Shown: positions 1-10,896 of the stretch, piece by piece
Layout of the letters: every line of letters begins with the position of its first letter
Numbering within the stretch: the stretch's first letter is position 1
Source of the DNA: Armillaria gallica
Lineage: Eukaryota; Basidiomycota; Agaricomycetes; Agaricales; Physalacriaceae
Assembly: GCA_037576215.1 (NCBI GenBank)
Contig: JBANDB010000005.1
Location: forward strand, 1,550,001 to 1,614,000
Direction of reading: 5' to 3'
DNA: 64,000 nucleotides
The notes under the pieces: generated by a model
What the model saw: only the letters and a program-made list of their open reading frames with translations
The model's database searches: none
What the model was told of the DNA's origin: nothing
Position numbers and translations under genes: made by a program

Positions 1-711
1 TGTGGTGCGTAACGTTCGAATTGAACAAAATAGTACAGTGAATCTGATACGCAGTCTTTCGTTATATAAAAAAGATCAAGACCAAATAGAGATACAAAGG
101 TGATTCACGGTCATAGAGCTGTTCAGATGGTCTTGCCAGCAAGAGCCTACCAATGACATTACAATAAGCACCATTTAACATTCTTTAACAGGGCCAAAAA
201 TTTGACGGAACCTTCTTAATCAGAAGGCTCGCCTTCCATTGGCCTTCCAAGTTATTATCCTCTGCAGTTTGAACCCGGGACTTCACTTACGCTTGTTGAA
301 GGAATGTTCTGGTTATATGCTCAGGACCTAGACACTGACAAAGAGAAGAGAAGAGCATCCGATACACCTTGATGTTTGAATATGAGGCAAGAACTAGGTG
401 GACCGTAGCAGTAGCCAAGTCATGATGATGGGGAGCGGTAAGACGCAGAGCCGCTACTACCGGATTTTCACAGCACTAGCCGCTAACTGTGTCTGCTTTA
501 GGTCTACCATCGTGCCCGCGGTACACTGCGCCATTTCATATATTGTATGCATCTCATCACTTTGACACGATCCTAAACTTGTCCAATCAAGTGAATGGTA
601 TCATACTTGCAACTCTCACCCTCCACTTAATTTGCGATTCCTTCCTATTCCTTTAGGATATCACATACTCAAAATAATAGGATGGCCGTACTTCAAGTTG
701 TACGCTGCGAT
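1..711. other. no gene seen; possible end of a MITE
   Basis: I see no supported gene here. At 29-39 the string AATAGTACAGT, preceded by a GCGTAAC string, resembles the inner-to-outer end of the inverted-repeat element at 50,460-50,904. The window may therefore open at the edge of a relative of that element. The resemblance is short and weak. Confidence 0.3.
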
Positions 712-2734
712 CTAGCACCGTACTGACAGTCCCATTTTCGGCTCGACCCCAGATTTCACCAACACGAATCCTCCGGATTCTTGCTTATCCTGGCTCTGTA
801 CCTTGTACCGGAGCACTGCCGCGTTTTCTGCGTCATTCTCTCCAAAGACGCCATCCAACTCTGCATTCCTTGTCGCCCGTACTATATCTAAGAACGCCAG
901 GTCCCGCACCTCGTCGTTTTGAACTATGCATGCTAGTCCAATGGCACCACATACCGATGTCAATCCAAGCGCCGTAGCGTAGGTCATCCACAATCTGCGC
1001 ATATCATATGCCCATACCAAGTGGTCCTGTCCCACCGTAGCATCAACCTCTGTCGTCTCCGTGCCCGAGCTAATAAGGGAGATGGTCGCATTGACGAGTA
1101 TCTGCTCTAGGGCAGTTTGACATCGTCATCCCTTGGAGAAAAGGTAGTTGCGGTTTCGTTGATAACAAAGATTCCCGTCGACATGATATCTGAATTGATC
1201 CACCACTTATCCCCGTTGAGACCAGTGTACGCGACGGTACCGTTTAGTTGATCTATGAGCCAGGTCATGATCGTCGAGTAACTGACATAGTACCAAAGCA
1301 TAGGGGTTCTCCCAGACGTTGGCTGTGCGCTGCATTCGGAATATTTCTGGTCTGTGAACCGTCCATCAAAGCGCTCGTTGTATGAGATGATGCTAGGAGA
1401 AATGACTCCCGTATTGTTGAAAAAGGACACCGTAGATTGCTGTGTGGTGTTGAACAGGGAGCAAATGACGCTACCAAAGATCAAGTCCCCCCCAATGCTG
1501 AATTTCCGCCATGAGATGGCAATATCAACATCGGAATTGACAACTTCTGTTGTAGCGTTATAGACACCTTGATATCCACTTTCAACCTTAAGTAGGGCAA
1601 GTGTTTGGCTGCGACTGCTGGTTTCATTGTAGATTATGCCTTTCGTATCCATGCTGGAGCAGCGTAGAGCAGGTGCGCTGTATTCCAACGTATAGTTGCA
1701 CCCACTCTTGCATCCAAGAGGCGCACTCCACCCAACAAGTCTATCAAACCGCAAAGCACTCCCAAGGACCCTTTCAAAGTTCGAAGTCAATTGATAAAAG
1801 CAGATACCTGGGATTCGAGGATAAGCTCAGCCCTGCTCAAGCGGATCTTGACCGAAAAAAATGGTGGGAACAGTGAGGGTCTGTACTTTGGGAGAAGCGG
1901 GGCCGATTTCGAGTGCATTAGGTGCTAGGATGGATACTAGGGTGTACACCGGTATGAGTGTAGAGATGAAGATGATAGGAAGGATTCCCCATGATGACTT
2001 CGACAAGATCAAGCGGAGAGTGGGTAAGTGTCCTGGTAAGCTGAATAGCTGATCCAGCTGTGCAATAGTAAAGGACCGGCGGCGGAGGAACCACCAGATC
2101 TTCGAGGAATATAAGAAATTTGTTCGCAGTAATAAATAGTGATACATACAAGCTGTGTAAGAGACACCGAAACGGATGCCACACAGAGGGTTTGGACCAC
2201 TATACTCAGTGCATTAGAGATGTTCTTCATCCAGAACTGCCCCTCTACTTGGCGTCCTTCAAGGAATACCAAGAAGAAATGATGCACCCCCGAGACCAAC
2301 GCAGCGCCGACTATCAGACCCGCGATGGTCAAGGTTGGACTAGAAAGTATTATGGAAATCATTGGGTGAGTTTGAACTTGAAACCTAGATTTTGACACGA
2401 GACGATTCTCAGAGTCCGATGGAGCAAGGAGCTCCACCGTATCTTCTTGGATTATTGCTACCATGTATAGTAGAAAACAAGAGGTCGTGACGAGGGACGA
2501 GGTATAGAGACACAGATTGTTGTTACGGGGAGCTATATAAGCATCGAATAAGCGCCAGACAACGTGTTCAGGCAACTGATTCGAGGTTACCTGATTGAAT
2601 GATAAAATCCCGCTATACCATTCAATCAGATTTGACCAGATTGCAATGTGGTTACTGAGGGCAAGTTGGTAACTACGAATCACGATGCCAAGACCATGTA
2701 CCTGAATCGCTAACGCCGTCACAGAACTTAGCAA
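712..2734 (-). CDS. multi-pass membrane protein of an agaricomycete-type family (multi-exon)
   Basis: Function unknown. The first exon (2734 to about 2150) encodes several hydrophobic helices, such as the segments around LVTTSCFLLYMVAII and LTIAGLIVGAALVSG. An intron with donor GTATGTATC then leads to an exon with WWFLRRRSFTIAQLDQLF followed by another helix (LPIIFISTLIPVYTLVSI). This LRRR-x-D-x-LF stretch before a helix recurs, as I remember it, in hypothetical membrane proteins of mushroom-forming fungi. A second intron (about 1808-1852, GTCAAG..CCCAG) joins to a large extracellular-looking exon (to about 1107) with Cys residues and N-glycosylation sequons. A last helix (MTYATALGLTSVCGAIGLACIV) lies in the 3' exon ending at 712. 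The junction between the last two exons (about 1040-1150) I could not resolve. Exon order is inferred from frames and splice signals, and the start ATG is uncertain. Confidence 0.6.
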
Positions 2735-3828
2735 TGGCTGTCAGTTCGGTGATGAATAGAGAGCGTCGAGTACTGTGTAGGCTAGGCTATAATATAATGC
2801 GTTGAATTATCTTGTGGTGGTGATGGTAGGAGATGATCAACGACGATACCAACTTTATGCCGGCCGGTGGACAGCGGATTCTCAACAGGACATCTACTCC
2901 CAAACGTCTACCGGGAGAGCTTGAATGATCCATGAAATCCCTTGCGCTGTGAGAGCGGTACAGCAGGAGCAGTTTAGTACTGTACTATTACACACTCTAC
3001 GATACCAGATTAATCAAGTTTCGCCACCTTCCTGCTTCCGTGCATCCCTACTTGCACGTATTTCTTTCGACCACACGAAAGGCACCTGTGATGGTCTCAC
3101 GGGGAGGAACTGCCTCTAAAACACTGTATATCCCATCGTACCAAAACTGTGACTCCATAAAGTCCTTCACCGTGGCGTATTCATCCTTTAACTTGAAGGA
3201 TCGCATCATTTTGGAGGAAAACGTGCAGGAGCGTGTCTTCATGCTGAAGGCCATCGCCCTAACAGTGACAGACTAACTGGCACGATTTCGTAGATATAGA
3301 GATCTTCGATGATTTTTCGCATCTCCAATGCATCTTCATGCCGAAGAAATAGCCCAGAGCTTGCCAAAAGAACTACGTTCTTTTTGTGATGACTGTCGGA
3401 AACTTTTAGGGTGACGACCTTGGGCTTCGAGTTCGACTTGGCTTCGACTTCCTCTTGACTTCCTCGGTTCCTCCAACTATCTCCCGTTGATATCTTGACT
3501 CTCGAGTGGATACTTTAATTGCCAGAGGTAACACCTTGTATATAGGCCCAGACACGCAAAAACCGTTGGTGTAAATCGAAGAAATGTCCTCTCCAACGAC
3601 AAGAAACAGATTTCCTGTCTACCACTGGAAGCGCAAGGAGGAAAGCGGGGGTCAGCCGCAATGATTCTTGGAGGCCCTATGACATTCTCTCTATCCACCT
3701 CTCCTTCTGAGGTTGGCTATATATCGTCATAATATACCGGGTATCCGTATCTTGTCCACTTCCGCGATCATGCAAGACATGAACCAGGTTTGTCTCACAG
3801 GCAATACAATCCTTTCCTTCCTGCTACC
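2735..3828. other. intergenic, no supported gene
   Basis: Only short open frames occur, on both strands. A minus-strand frame at 3048-3254 is mildly protein-like, but it has no start, partner exon or family I recognise. Confidence 0.4.
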
Positions 3829-4453
3829 ATGTTTTTGCCCACCGCCCTCGCCGTCCTCGCCGCCACTGCCAGTGCACAGTACATCCCGATAATAGCAGTA
3901 CCACCGGATGACGACAAGAGCCACCAGGTCTCCCCCAAAGTATGCGGCATCATCGTTGGCTGTACGTCTTCGCAAGTTTCCGAGACTTTTTTCCCTGACC
4001 CCCGTCGTCAGGTCTTTTTGGCTTATTGTTCCTAGGGTGTTGTTGCGAGGGAATTTGGAGGAAGCACAAGCTTCGTCGACAGGCTGCACGGCAGCCCGAT
4101 CCAGAACAGCCTATGCAGGATAGTGTCGCTGCCCCGTCGACTGCCGTTCCGGAGACGGACGGCGAAGATAAAGACAACAAGGAAAGCGGAAATATCGATA
4201 GTAAGGACAGCATAGATACCGATGATGGGTCCAGTATAGTGAGTGCGTTTAGCGGGCAGACATTCATCAATGCTGACGATGCTCCTAGTTCATGGTACCC
4301 CTCTGTCGGGTCCCTCCTCCAGCATACACTCCAAAGGTAAGCACGCAATCTACACTGATCAAGACGTGAAGCTTATTACTCTGACTGATAACCAGACGGA
4401 TAAAGTATACAAACCTCTCGGTGGCGGTGAATGGTGATGCGCCGGAATGCTAA
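3829..4453 (+). CDS. small secreted/single-pass membrane protein (3 exons)
   Basis: Unknown function. Exon 1 (3829-3961) starts with an ATG followed by a clear signal peptide (MFLPTALAVLAATASAQ). Its end joins exon 2 (4012-4336) across a 50-nt intron (GTACGT..TCAG). The splice creates a continuous helix, CGIIVGC joined to LFGLLFLGCCC, with GxxxG-like spacing and a Cys cluster at the cytosolic edge, followed by basic residues (WRKHKLRRQ). The rest is an acidic Ser/Asp-rich tail. A second intron (4337-4395, GTAAGC..CCAG) leads to a short exon 3 ending at 4451-4453. Reading through the first intron would break the hydrophobic helix, which supports the splice. Type I membrane topology is inferred. 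Confidence 0.6.
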
Positions 4454-5466
4454 TTCTGTATCTTATGAATTTTTATGATCAATACCTCTTTACATTGGCT
4501 ATTGTTCATTCCGGCCGCCTGCAGCTTCAAGTTCGCGTCCAGCGTCATGTAAGACTTCAAACTTATATTCCGAATTCACACTGGGTACTCTGCTTAACTT
4601 GCATCGCAGCAAGGGGCGACAGTCAGCCACGCACGCGACCACGGGGTATTGTAGATCCCTCAAACGTTGGTTAATCAAAATATTACTCACGCCTACATGT
4701 TGGACAAATATCTAGGCTTCTACACCCTGATTCACGAATCCCAAGAACGACTCATGTTTCATGACGAGTAGCTACTGCAATCGGTCGCTTCAATATTCAG
4801 TCATGGATCTCATCTCATCATTACACGACATGGTCTTTTCAGGCACGCCGGGCGACAGGATATAGGAAACTGCGTTACGAAGTCCAATCCTTACTACCAT
4901 CTAGTCAACTCACAAGCCAAGCTGACGACTGGCAACCCCACGACCAGACAGCCCAGGCCGAGCAACCCACGCCATTAATCTTGAAACGTTACAGATGGGA
5001 AACTCGAAATCAATACCTTCCTATCCCCCACAGTAGCTTCTCAAACAGCGCGCCGTGCAATTTTGTTAGTGAAGAAGTTGACTACATGTAGACGTGTGAA
5101 ACCTAAAATATGATAGCATCTCTGTGTCGTATCAACTTGGCGAGTCCTTGGCATTCTCCATCACTTCTATTCATCCTAAGCGCTCCGAATATTATAAGCC
5201 AATAAGCAGAGTGCACCAATAGGTGGTAACGACGAGGATGTACTGATGCCGGATGTTGGTGGGAATGGTACATATGAGGTAAAATGCTACTGTTGACGCT
5301 AAGGGTAGAGTAATGCAAGTGTACGTAGGATAATGAAGAGAAGTACAGGAATTTTCGTAAAAATTATTATGCGACAGGTCCATGATGATATCCCATGCCG
5401 ATGGAGAAGAATATGCAACAGGGATAGTTAGGGTAGTAGCCGTCCTAGTTAACCATTCGCGCGTCG
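4454..5466. other. intergenic, no supported gene
   Basis: AT-rich sequence with scattered short frames. I found no conserved motif or convincing exon chain. Confidence 0.4.
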
Positions 5467-5793
5467 TTATCCACGAGAGTGCTCCCCTGAAGACGGCATC
5501 CGCTGAGGGACATATGCGGGAGCTGGAAATGAGATGTTGGGGCTCCTGACAAACTCAGTGGTCGTGGTTGGAGGGCGACGTTGGAAGGTCCGGCGGTAGC
5601 GCCACACTAGGGTGAACCCCAAAAGTAACAGAATGAAGAGGACTGCAGGCGAAGTAAATAACGATATTTGCAGAGAAAGATTCAATTGGGACGCACTAGT
5701 GCACACTATAATGGCTGTGAGTACAGGCCGGCTGAGATTGTAACCGTCGTCGTCGCCAGCATTAGAGACATTGGCGATGTAAATGGCGGGCAT
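5467..5793 (-). CDS. small single-pass membrane protein (partial model)
   Basis: A 108-codon frame contains one strong transmembrane helix, from SPAVLFILLLLGF to the positively charged stop-transfer RYRRTFQRR, followed by a Pro/Thr-rich cytosolic tail. The N-terminal part has Asn sequons and would be extracellular. Upstream coding sequence joined by an intron is likely: an acceptor-like CTCAAG lies just before the first Met, and the frame stays open through it. I could not settle the upstream exon. Its layout resembles the gene at 3829-4453, but I see no clear sequence identity. Function unknown. Confidence 0.4.
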   Translation of the reverse strand: MPAIYIANVSNAGDDDGYNLSRPVLTAIIVCTSASQLNLSLQISLFTSPAVLFILLLLGFTLVWRYRRTFQRRPPTTTTEFVRSPNISFPAPAYVPQRMPSSGEHSRG

Positions 5794-6365
5794 GGCTGCG
5801 GGAAAGACCTTGAGGACATCAAAGGAGAAAAGGTGACAGCAGCTTACTCACTTGAAATATTGCTGAGGGTGGAATTCTCCGTGAGTCAAGAGCAGTGGGA
5901 AATAGTTACGTCCTTATATAAGGGCTCGGCTCCGAGGTGTAGCTTGGCACAATGACTATACGAAGGATACAAAGGGATCACCGGAGGGTCGAAACAGTGG
6001 AAACAGGTAGCTGCCGCGTTTGCCGACTGGTCCGCACCTGGATGTCCCGGAGAGTGATTTGTGTGAGCACCGACGCCACAGAGTCCGAACACAAATCCTG
6101 CGGGGGAGGCGCCTATTGTCATGGAGGCACATCATCAAATGTGGATCACAAGGTCCAAGTGGGGAGAAACCATTACCCGAAAGGTTAGCTCGCGACGCTG
6201 AGGTGAATCCAGTTTCTAGTAATGGACTGGATGAAACGACGGCCGAGGACAAGGGAAATATGCGGCACGTCGTCGTCGCACAAGCCAGTGATAGAAATCT
6301 CGACCTTTGTGTGGGATCGTCTTGGCCAAAATGACTCAAAATGAATTGATGCATCAATCTGCCGA
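5794..6365. other. no resolved gene
   Basis: Minus-strand frames at 5886-6122 may include an upstream exon of the 5467-5793 gene, but splice phases did not match cleanly. Confidence 0.3.
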
Positions 6366-6760
6366 GTCAGCGTCGCTATCTTCTGTTAAGCATCAGAGCG
6401 CGCCTATGTCTAATATGTCCGAGGTGGGCCGCGGCTGCACATTACATTGAAACATGAGAGAGACGTCGAACTGCTGCACACAGTGGAGGGACGCTGGGGC
6501 GACTCCAGGCACCATGCTGTTACCTTAAGTGGTGGAGTGGGTGAGAAAGGTGTCGTGCAACGTGGACTGGCCGCACACTAGGTCCGGCCCGGGTTGCCGA
6601 TCCACCGAAAGCTTCGGTGATTAAAAATTCAAAGGCAAGCTCATAACGGAACTTGAAGGAAGACTACTGTGCACGTCTAAGATATAGGACGCTGACATTG
6701 ATGGGAAGTGGAGTTCATATTTGTTAGAAGTATGATGCGAGGCATGAGCGCTGAGCAGCG
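6366..6760 (-). repeat. orphan upstream region of a fourth F-box tandem unit
   Basis: This stretch repeats the upstream regions of the neighbouring F-box copies. The block around 6488-6600 (GAGGGACGCTGGGGCGACTC and following) matches 8520-8640, and the block around 6385-6400 (CAGAGCGCGCCTATGTC) matches 8346-8363 and 10489-10505. No F-box gene follows it on the low-coordinate side. It therefore looks like the promoter remnant of a unit whose gene was lost. Confidence 0.65.
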
Positions 6761-6873
6761 AGAAAAGGAAATGCATTACTTGTGACTAATAAACCTCTTC
6801 ACCGGTAGTCGATAATAGGATTATCTACGAAAATCAAGAGGACTCGGTTGACAGCACGGTATCCATAAACAGC

Positions 6874-8118
6874 TCACTTACCATTGTTGTACACACCAAC
6901 TTGAACGCACGCGATCTTGCGACTCATCAAAATGGGAAGGTTTTCCTCTATGACCTGTTTGATTGGAGGTTCCGAGGGTACTATACTGGCCACCTTTCTA
7001 ATGAAGAGATCGACAACAAGCGAGCGGATAGAAGTCCGGGACAGAGCAATGTCCAACTTCTTCCATGCAGTATAGTCCGCTGATGCCTCAACCTCGTATG
7101 AGGTTACGCGGACAAGAAAGTGCACAGAAGAACATTGCAAATCCGGGAAAGTTTCGAAATGTCCAATCCACCAGTTGAAGATACTCAGCTCGCTCGGTAA
7201 GATGATGCCACCTCGAAGGTGATATTCGTCCATCTCTATAGTGATAGACCTCAAGCATTGGATGGGTAAATACTCGGACTGATCTGTAAACATATCGTTA
7301 CCACAGGGCGACCCCAGAGAAAGTGAGTGCTTAGTACCTGTCGGTGGTCCTCTAAATTGTAAGACACGAAGAACTTCGAGGGACTTTGTTGTCAAGTCCA
7401 TGAAACGCCGGGCCCGATCAAATTCGCGACCTTCCTCCAGGAACACGTCAAGAACGCGCAGCCTGTTCAGATTCAGTGGGGAGAGCGTGGGAGACAAAAC
7501 CATCTCTGGTATCTGTGTCCTTTTACGGAAAGACATATCGGTGATGTGTGGCCTACAAGAAGCATCGAAATTGGCGCTAAAGGGAGGGCGGTCGCTGCTA
7601 TCGATGGTCGTCATGAGGCAGGAGAATTGGCGAAGGTTGGGCGAGTGAGATAGGAATGAATAAAAAGCCTGAGAATCGGGAAAATGTGTGTGCATCAGGG
7701 TGATGGATCGGAAGGAACGCGACGTCAGGGAATCGACGAATGCAGGATGTAAGGATCTCCACGACATTCCAGAGAGCGTGATTGTATTCGCGTTAGGGAG
7801 GACATGAAAAAGAGAAGGAAGACCCCATGAAGTGGCTATTGTGTGTTTTTGAGCACGGCGAAGCTTGAATAGGATGGTGAGTGACGTAGTAGAAGAGTGA
7901 ATGTGTGCCGAGAAGGCGAGGAATTCTTTGCACTCGATGTCCGACTTAATCGTAATCTCTCGGAACAAAAGTTGTCGAGTTCTGTCGACGAAAATTCTGC
8001 TGACAAGACCACAGGCTTTGAGAGTGCGCCGTGCAGTCTTTGTGTCCGAGTCATTATATATTTTGTCAATGATGGCGCTGATTAGTTCTAGCGGAAGGGA
8101 ATAGATAGTAGGCGTCAT
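6874..8118 (-). CDS. F-box protein, tandem copy 1
   Basis: The start MTPTIYSLPLELISAIID begins an F-box-type motif (residues about 5-50, with LPLELI...I..LVSRIF...TR..LFREI). Such proteins act as substrate adaptors of SCF ubiquitin ligases; the substrate is unknown. The rest (about 360 aa) is the leucine-rich, weakly repetitive sequence usual for agaricomycete F-box proteins. The whole span is open, but comparison with copies 2 and 3 reveals an intron at 7284-7337 (54 nt, GTACTAAG..TTACAG), so retained and spliced forms share a frame. A GTAAGTG donor at the very end (after 6882), with a possible acceptor near 6824, may lead to a short third exon ending at about 6799, in which case the stop at 6874 is intronic. 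This is the best preserved of three paralogs. Confidence 0.8.
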   Translation of the reverse strand: MTPTIYSLPLELISAIIDKIYNDSDTKTARRTLKACGLVSRIFVDRTRQLLFREITIKSDIECKEFLAFSAHIHSSTTSLTILFKLRRAQKHTIATSWGLPSLFHVLPNANTITLSGMSWRSLHPAFVDSLTSRSFRSITLMHTHFPDSQAFYSFLSHSPNLRQFSCLMTTIDSSDRPPFSANFDASCRPHITDMSFRKRTQIPEMVLSPTLSPLNLNRLRVLDVFLEEGREFDRARRFMDLTTKSLEVLRVLQFRGPPTGTKHSLSLGSPCGNDMFTDQSEYLPIQCLRSITIEMDEYHLRGGIILPSELSIFNWWIGHFETFPDLQCSSVHFLVRVTSYEVEASADYTAWKKLDIALSRTSIRSLVVDLFIRKVASIVPSEPPIKQVIEENLPILMSRKIACVQVGVYNNGK

Positions 8119-8888
8119 CTAGAGAGCAAACGTAATAAGTCAAGGTTACGAGCATTATTCGCCATGAATGTAGTCACCTTGCTGGTGGTGGTAAGACGAT
8201 AATCGATAACGGCTATCCGGACCGACAGATCGGCTGCCTCCACTGAATCTTACAGCATCCATGAGGATGAGAAAAAGCCCTGGAAAGAGGCGCGCGGCTA
8301 TATGTCGTCTCGCTCTAGTCCCATTGGGTATCTGCCTTGAGTATCAGAACGCGCTTATGTTCATACTACAGAACTCTGGGTGACCACGCTTCACGTCATG
8401 CGTAGAACAGCAGGAAAGTTAACAATTGAAGGATACACCAAAAGCCCACTTCTCTTGCGGCCGATTCCGTCATCTTGATGAATCAGTGCGTGTAGACTGG
8501 GTCCGAGACCTTTTGATGGAGGGACGCTGGGGGGACTCCAGACACTATGCTGTTACCTTAAATGAAGTGGATGAGAAAGGTGTCGTGCAACGTGGACTTA
8601 CCGCAGATGCGGGCAGAATAGGGTCCGGCCGGGCCGCCGAATGCTTTGGTTATGAAAAATTCAGATGTAAGATCATAACGGAAGTTGAAGGAAGACCACC
8701 GCGCATTTCCACGGTATAAAACGTCAACATTGATAGGAAGTCTGAGGTAGCAGTTGTGACCTCAGAAGAGACTCTCCTTCAGTTGGTCGAGCATTGAAAT
8801 AAAAGGGAAATGCGGCACTTGTGACTAAAAAAAACCTTTTCACTGGTGGTCGACAATAACCCCCATTATCTAGAGAAACCGAGAGGAG
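8119..8888 (-). promoter_or_regulatory. duplicated upstream region of F-box copy 1
   Basis: The stretch between copies 1 and 2 is repeated upstream of copy 2 (about 10,160-10,700) and, truncated, at 6.4-6.8 kb. Shared blocks include ACGATAATCGAT..CGGCTATCCGG near 8197 and 10,320. It presumably holds the promoter carried along with each tandem unit. No TATA element is certain. Confidence 0.5.
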
Positions 8889-10156
8889 TCAGTTGGCAAC
8901 ACAGTATCCATGAAAAGCTCGCGTACAATTGTTGTACGCGCCAACTTGAACGTGCGCAATCTTGCGGCCAATCAAGAGAGGAAGATTTTCCTCGTTGACG
9001 ACTTTGATTGGGGAAGTTACCGGGGGGGCGTTTCTGACTATCTTGCTAATGAAGAAATCGACAACAAGCGAGCGGATGGAAGCCCGGGATAGAGCAATGT
9101 CCGACTTCTTCCAGGCAGTATAATCCGCTGATGCCTCAACCTCGTATGAGGGGACACGGACTAGAAAGTGCACAGAAGAACATTGCAGATCCGGGAAAGT
9201 TTCGAAATGTCCAATCCACCAGTCGAAGATACATAGCTGAATAGGTAAATGACCAAGGTGATAATCCATCGTCTCGATGGTGATAGACCTCAAACGTTGA
9301 ATGAGCAAATACTCGGACCGATCTGTAGGGATATCATTAGTGGGGGACAATTCGGGAGAACGCGGGTAAGTAATACCTGACGGTAGTCTGCCAAATAGTG
9401 AGACATGAAGAGCTTCGAAGGACTGCGTTGTCGATTGCATCAAGCACCGTGCCAGATCAAAGTGGTGATCTTCCTCCAGCAACACGTCAAGAACACGAAA
9501 CCTGTCAAGACTCATCGGGGAGAGACTAGGTGATAAAACCATCTCTGCTATCTGATTCGTTTTATGGAGACAAAGTCAGGTGATATGTTGTCGATGAGAA
9601 ATATCAAAAGAAGCGCTAAACGGAGGGCGGTTGTTGCTATCGATGACCGTTATAAGGCAGGAGAATTCACGGAGGTTGGGTGAGTGAGATAGGAATGAAT
9701 AGAAAGCATTAGAATCTGTAAAATGCACGCGTATGAGAGTGACGGATATGAAGGAACGCGATGCCAGGGAATCAATAAATTTCGGGACAACGATTTCCAG
9801 CGCATTCCGATGAGCTTGATTTTATTCACGTTATGAAGGGCATCGATAAGAGAAGGAAGATCCGTTAGAGTGGATGTTGGACAACCACGACCACGACGAA
9901 ACATCCATGTAATGACCAGGGATGTGGTGAACGAGTGAATATGCGGTGAACGCGCAAGCAATTTTTGGCACTGGAGATTTGACCGAATCTTGATCTCTCG
10001 GAACAAATGCTCTCGAGTTCTGTTGACGAAAATCTTGCTGACGAGACTACACGATTTGAAAGTGAGCCGTGCAGTCTTTGTGTCCGAGTCATTATATATC
10101 TCGTCGATGATGGCGTTGATTAGTTCCAGCGGAAGGGAGTAGATGGGAGATGTCAT
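8889..10156 (-). pseudogene. F-box protein, tandem copy 2 (disrupted)
   Basis: The start MTSPIYSLPLELINAIID and the body are clearly homologous to copies 1 and 3. Two lesions break it. A one-nucleotide deletion near 9785 shifts the frame, and the correct continuation is readable in the next frame (FIDSLASRSF, then FYSFLSHSPNLRE). A TGA in that frame near 9575 stands where copies 1 and 3 have an Asp or Asn codon. The 3' half (from 9542) is open again. The shared intron is conserved at 9323-9376 (54 nt, GTATTACT..CTACAG, with a CTAAT branch site). This copy could not give a full-length F-box protein. Confidence 0.8.
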
Positions 10157-10896
10157 CTAGAGAGCAGACGTAGCGAATCAGCGATACGAGTTTGAATGAA
10201 GTTACGTTACTGGTGGTGTGCTGTGGTGTGTACCGGCGCCAGGTCCCAATCAGGAACGGCCGGGTCCACAGCCCTGACATGGCAAGCCATGCGCCGTGGC
10301 CGCAAAGGCTCGTGTGTGAAACGATAATCGATATCGGCTATCCGGCCCGATAAATCGTCTGCCTCTTTTTTGAATCCCGTTCCTTGCGGCATCCACGAGG
10401 ATGACCGGATGGGCCCTGGAATGAGACGCACGGCTATATGTTGCGTCACTCTAGTCCCATGGGGTACCTGCCTTGAGTGTCAGAGCGCGCTTATGTCCAT
10501 ACTACCCACTGGCAGAACTGGGAGCGGCCGCCATTCTACACATGAGTGGCAGTTCACATTACCTATGCCTGGAACGGCAGGCAAGTTAACGAGAAGGAGA
10601 AAGGTATGCACCAAAAAATCCACTTCTCTTGCGGCCGATTTGACCACCCTGATGAATCAGTGCCAATAAACTCAGTTCTCGGTCTTGAGACCATCTGACC
10701 GGCTAATGTTCATCCTCTGTGGACAAGAATCGCAGTCCACAAACAGTCCACGGAGATTGGGGGTGACGTCAACATAGAGGAAATAAACTGAGTTATCATT
10801 ACGAGGACCAAAGAGACTCAGAAAACACTCGAATGCAAGCATGATGTGCGTTGCTCAAGATGTGGTTCCATCCTTGTCCTTAATTGACGAGATAAT
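10157..10896 (-). promoter_or_regulatory. duplicated upstream region of F-box copy 2
   Basis: About 10,320-10,510 matches 8196-8365. Relative to that copy, an extra ~110 bp (10,213-10,318, GC-rich) is present. The remaining part up to 10,896 shows no further gene. Confidence 0.45.
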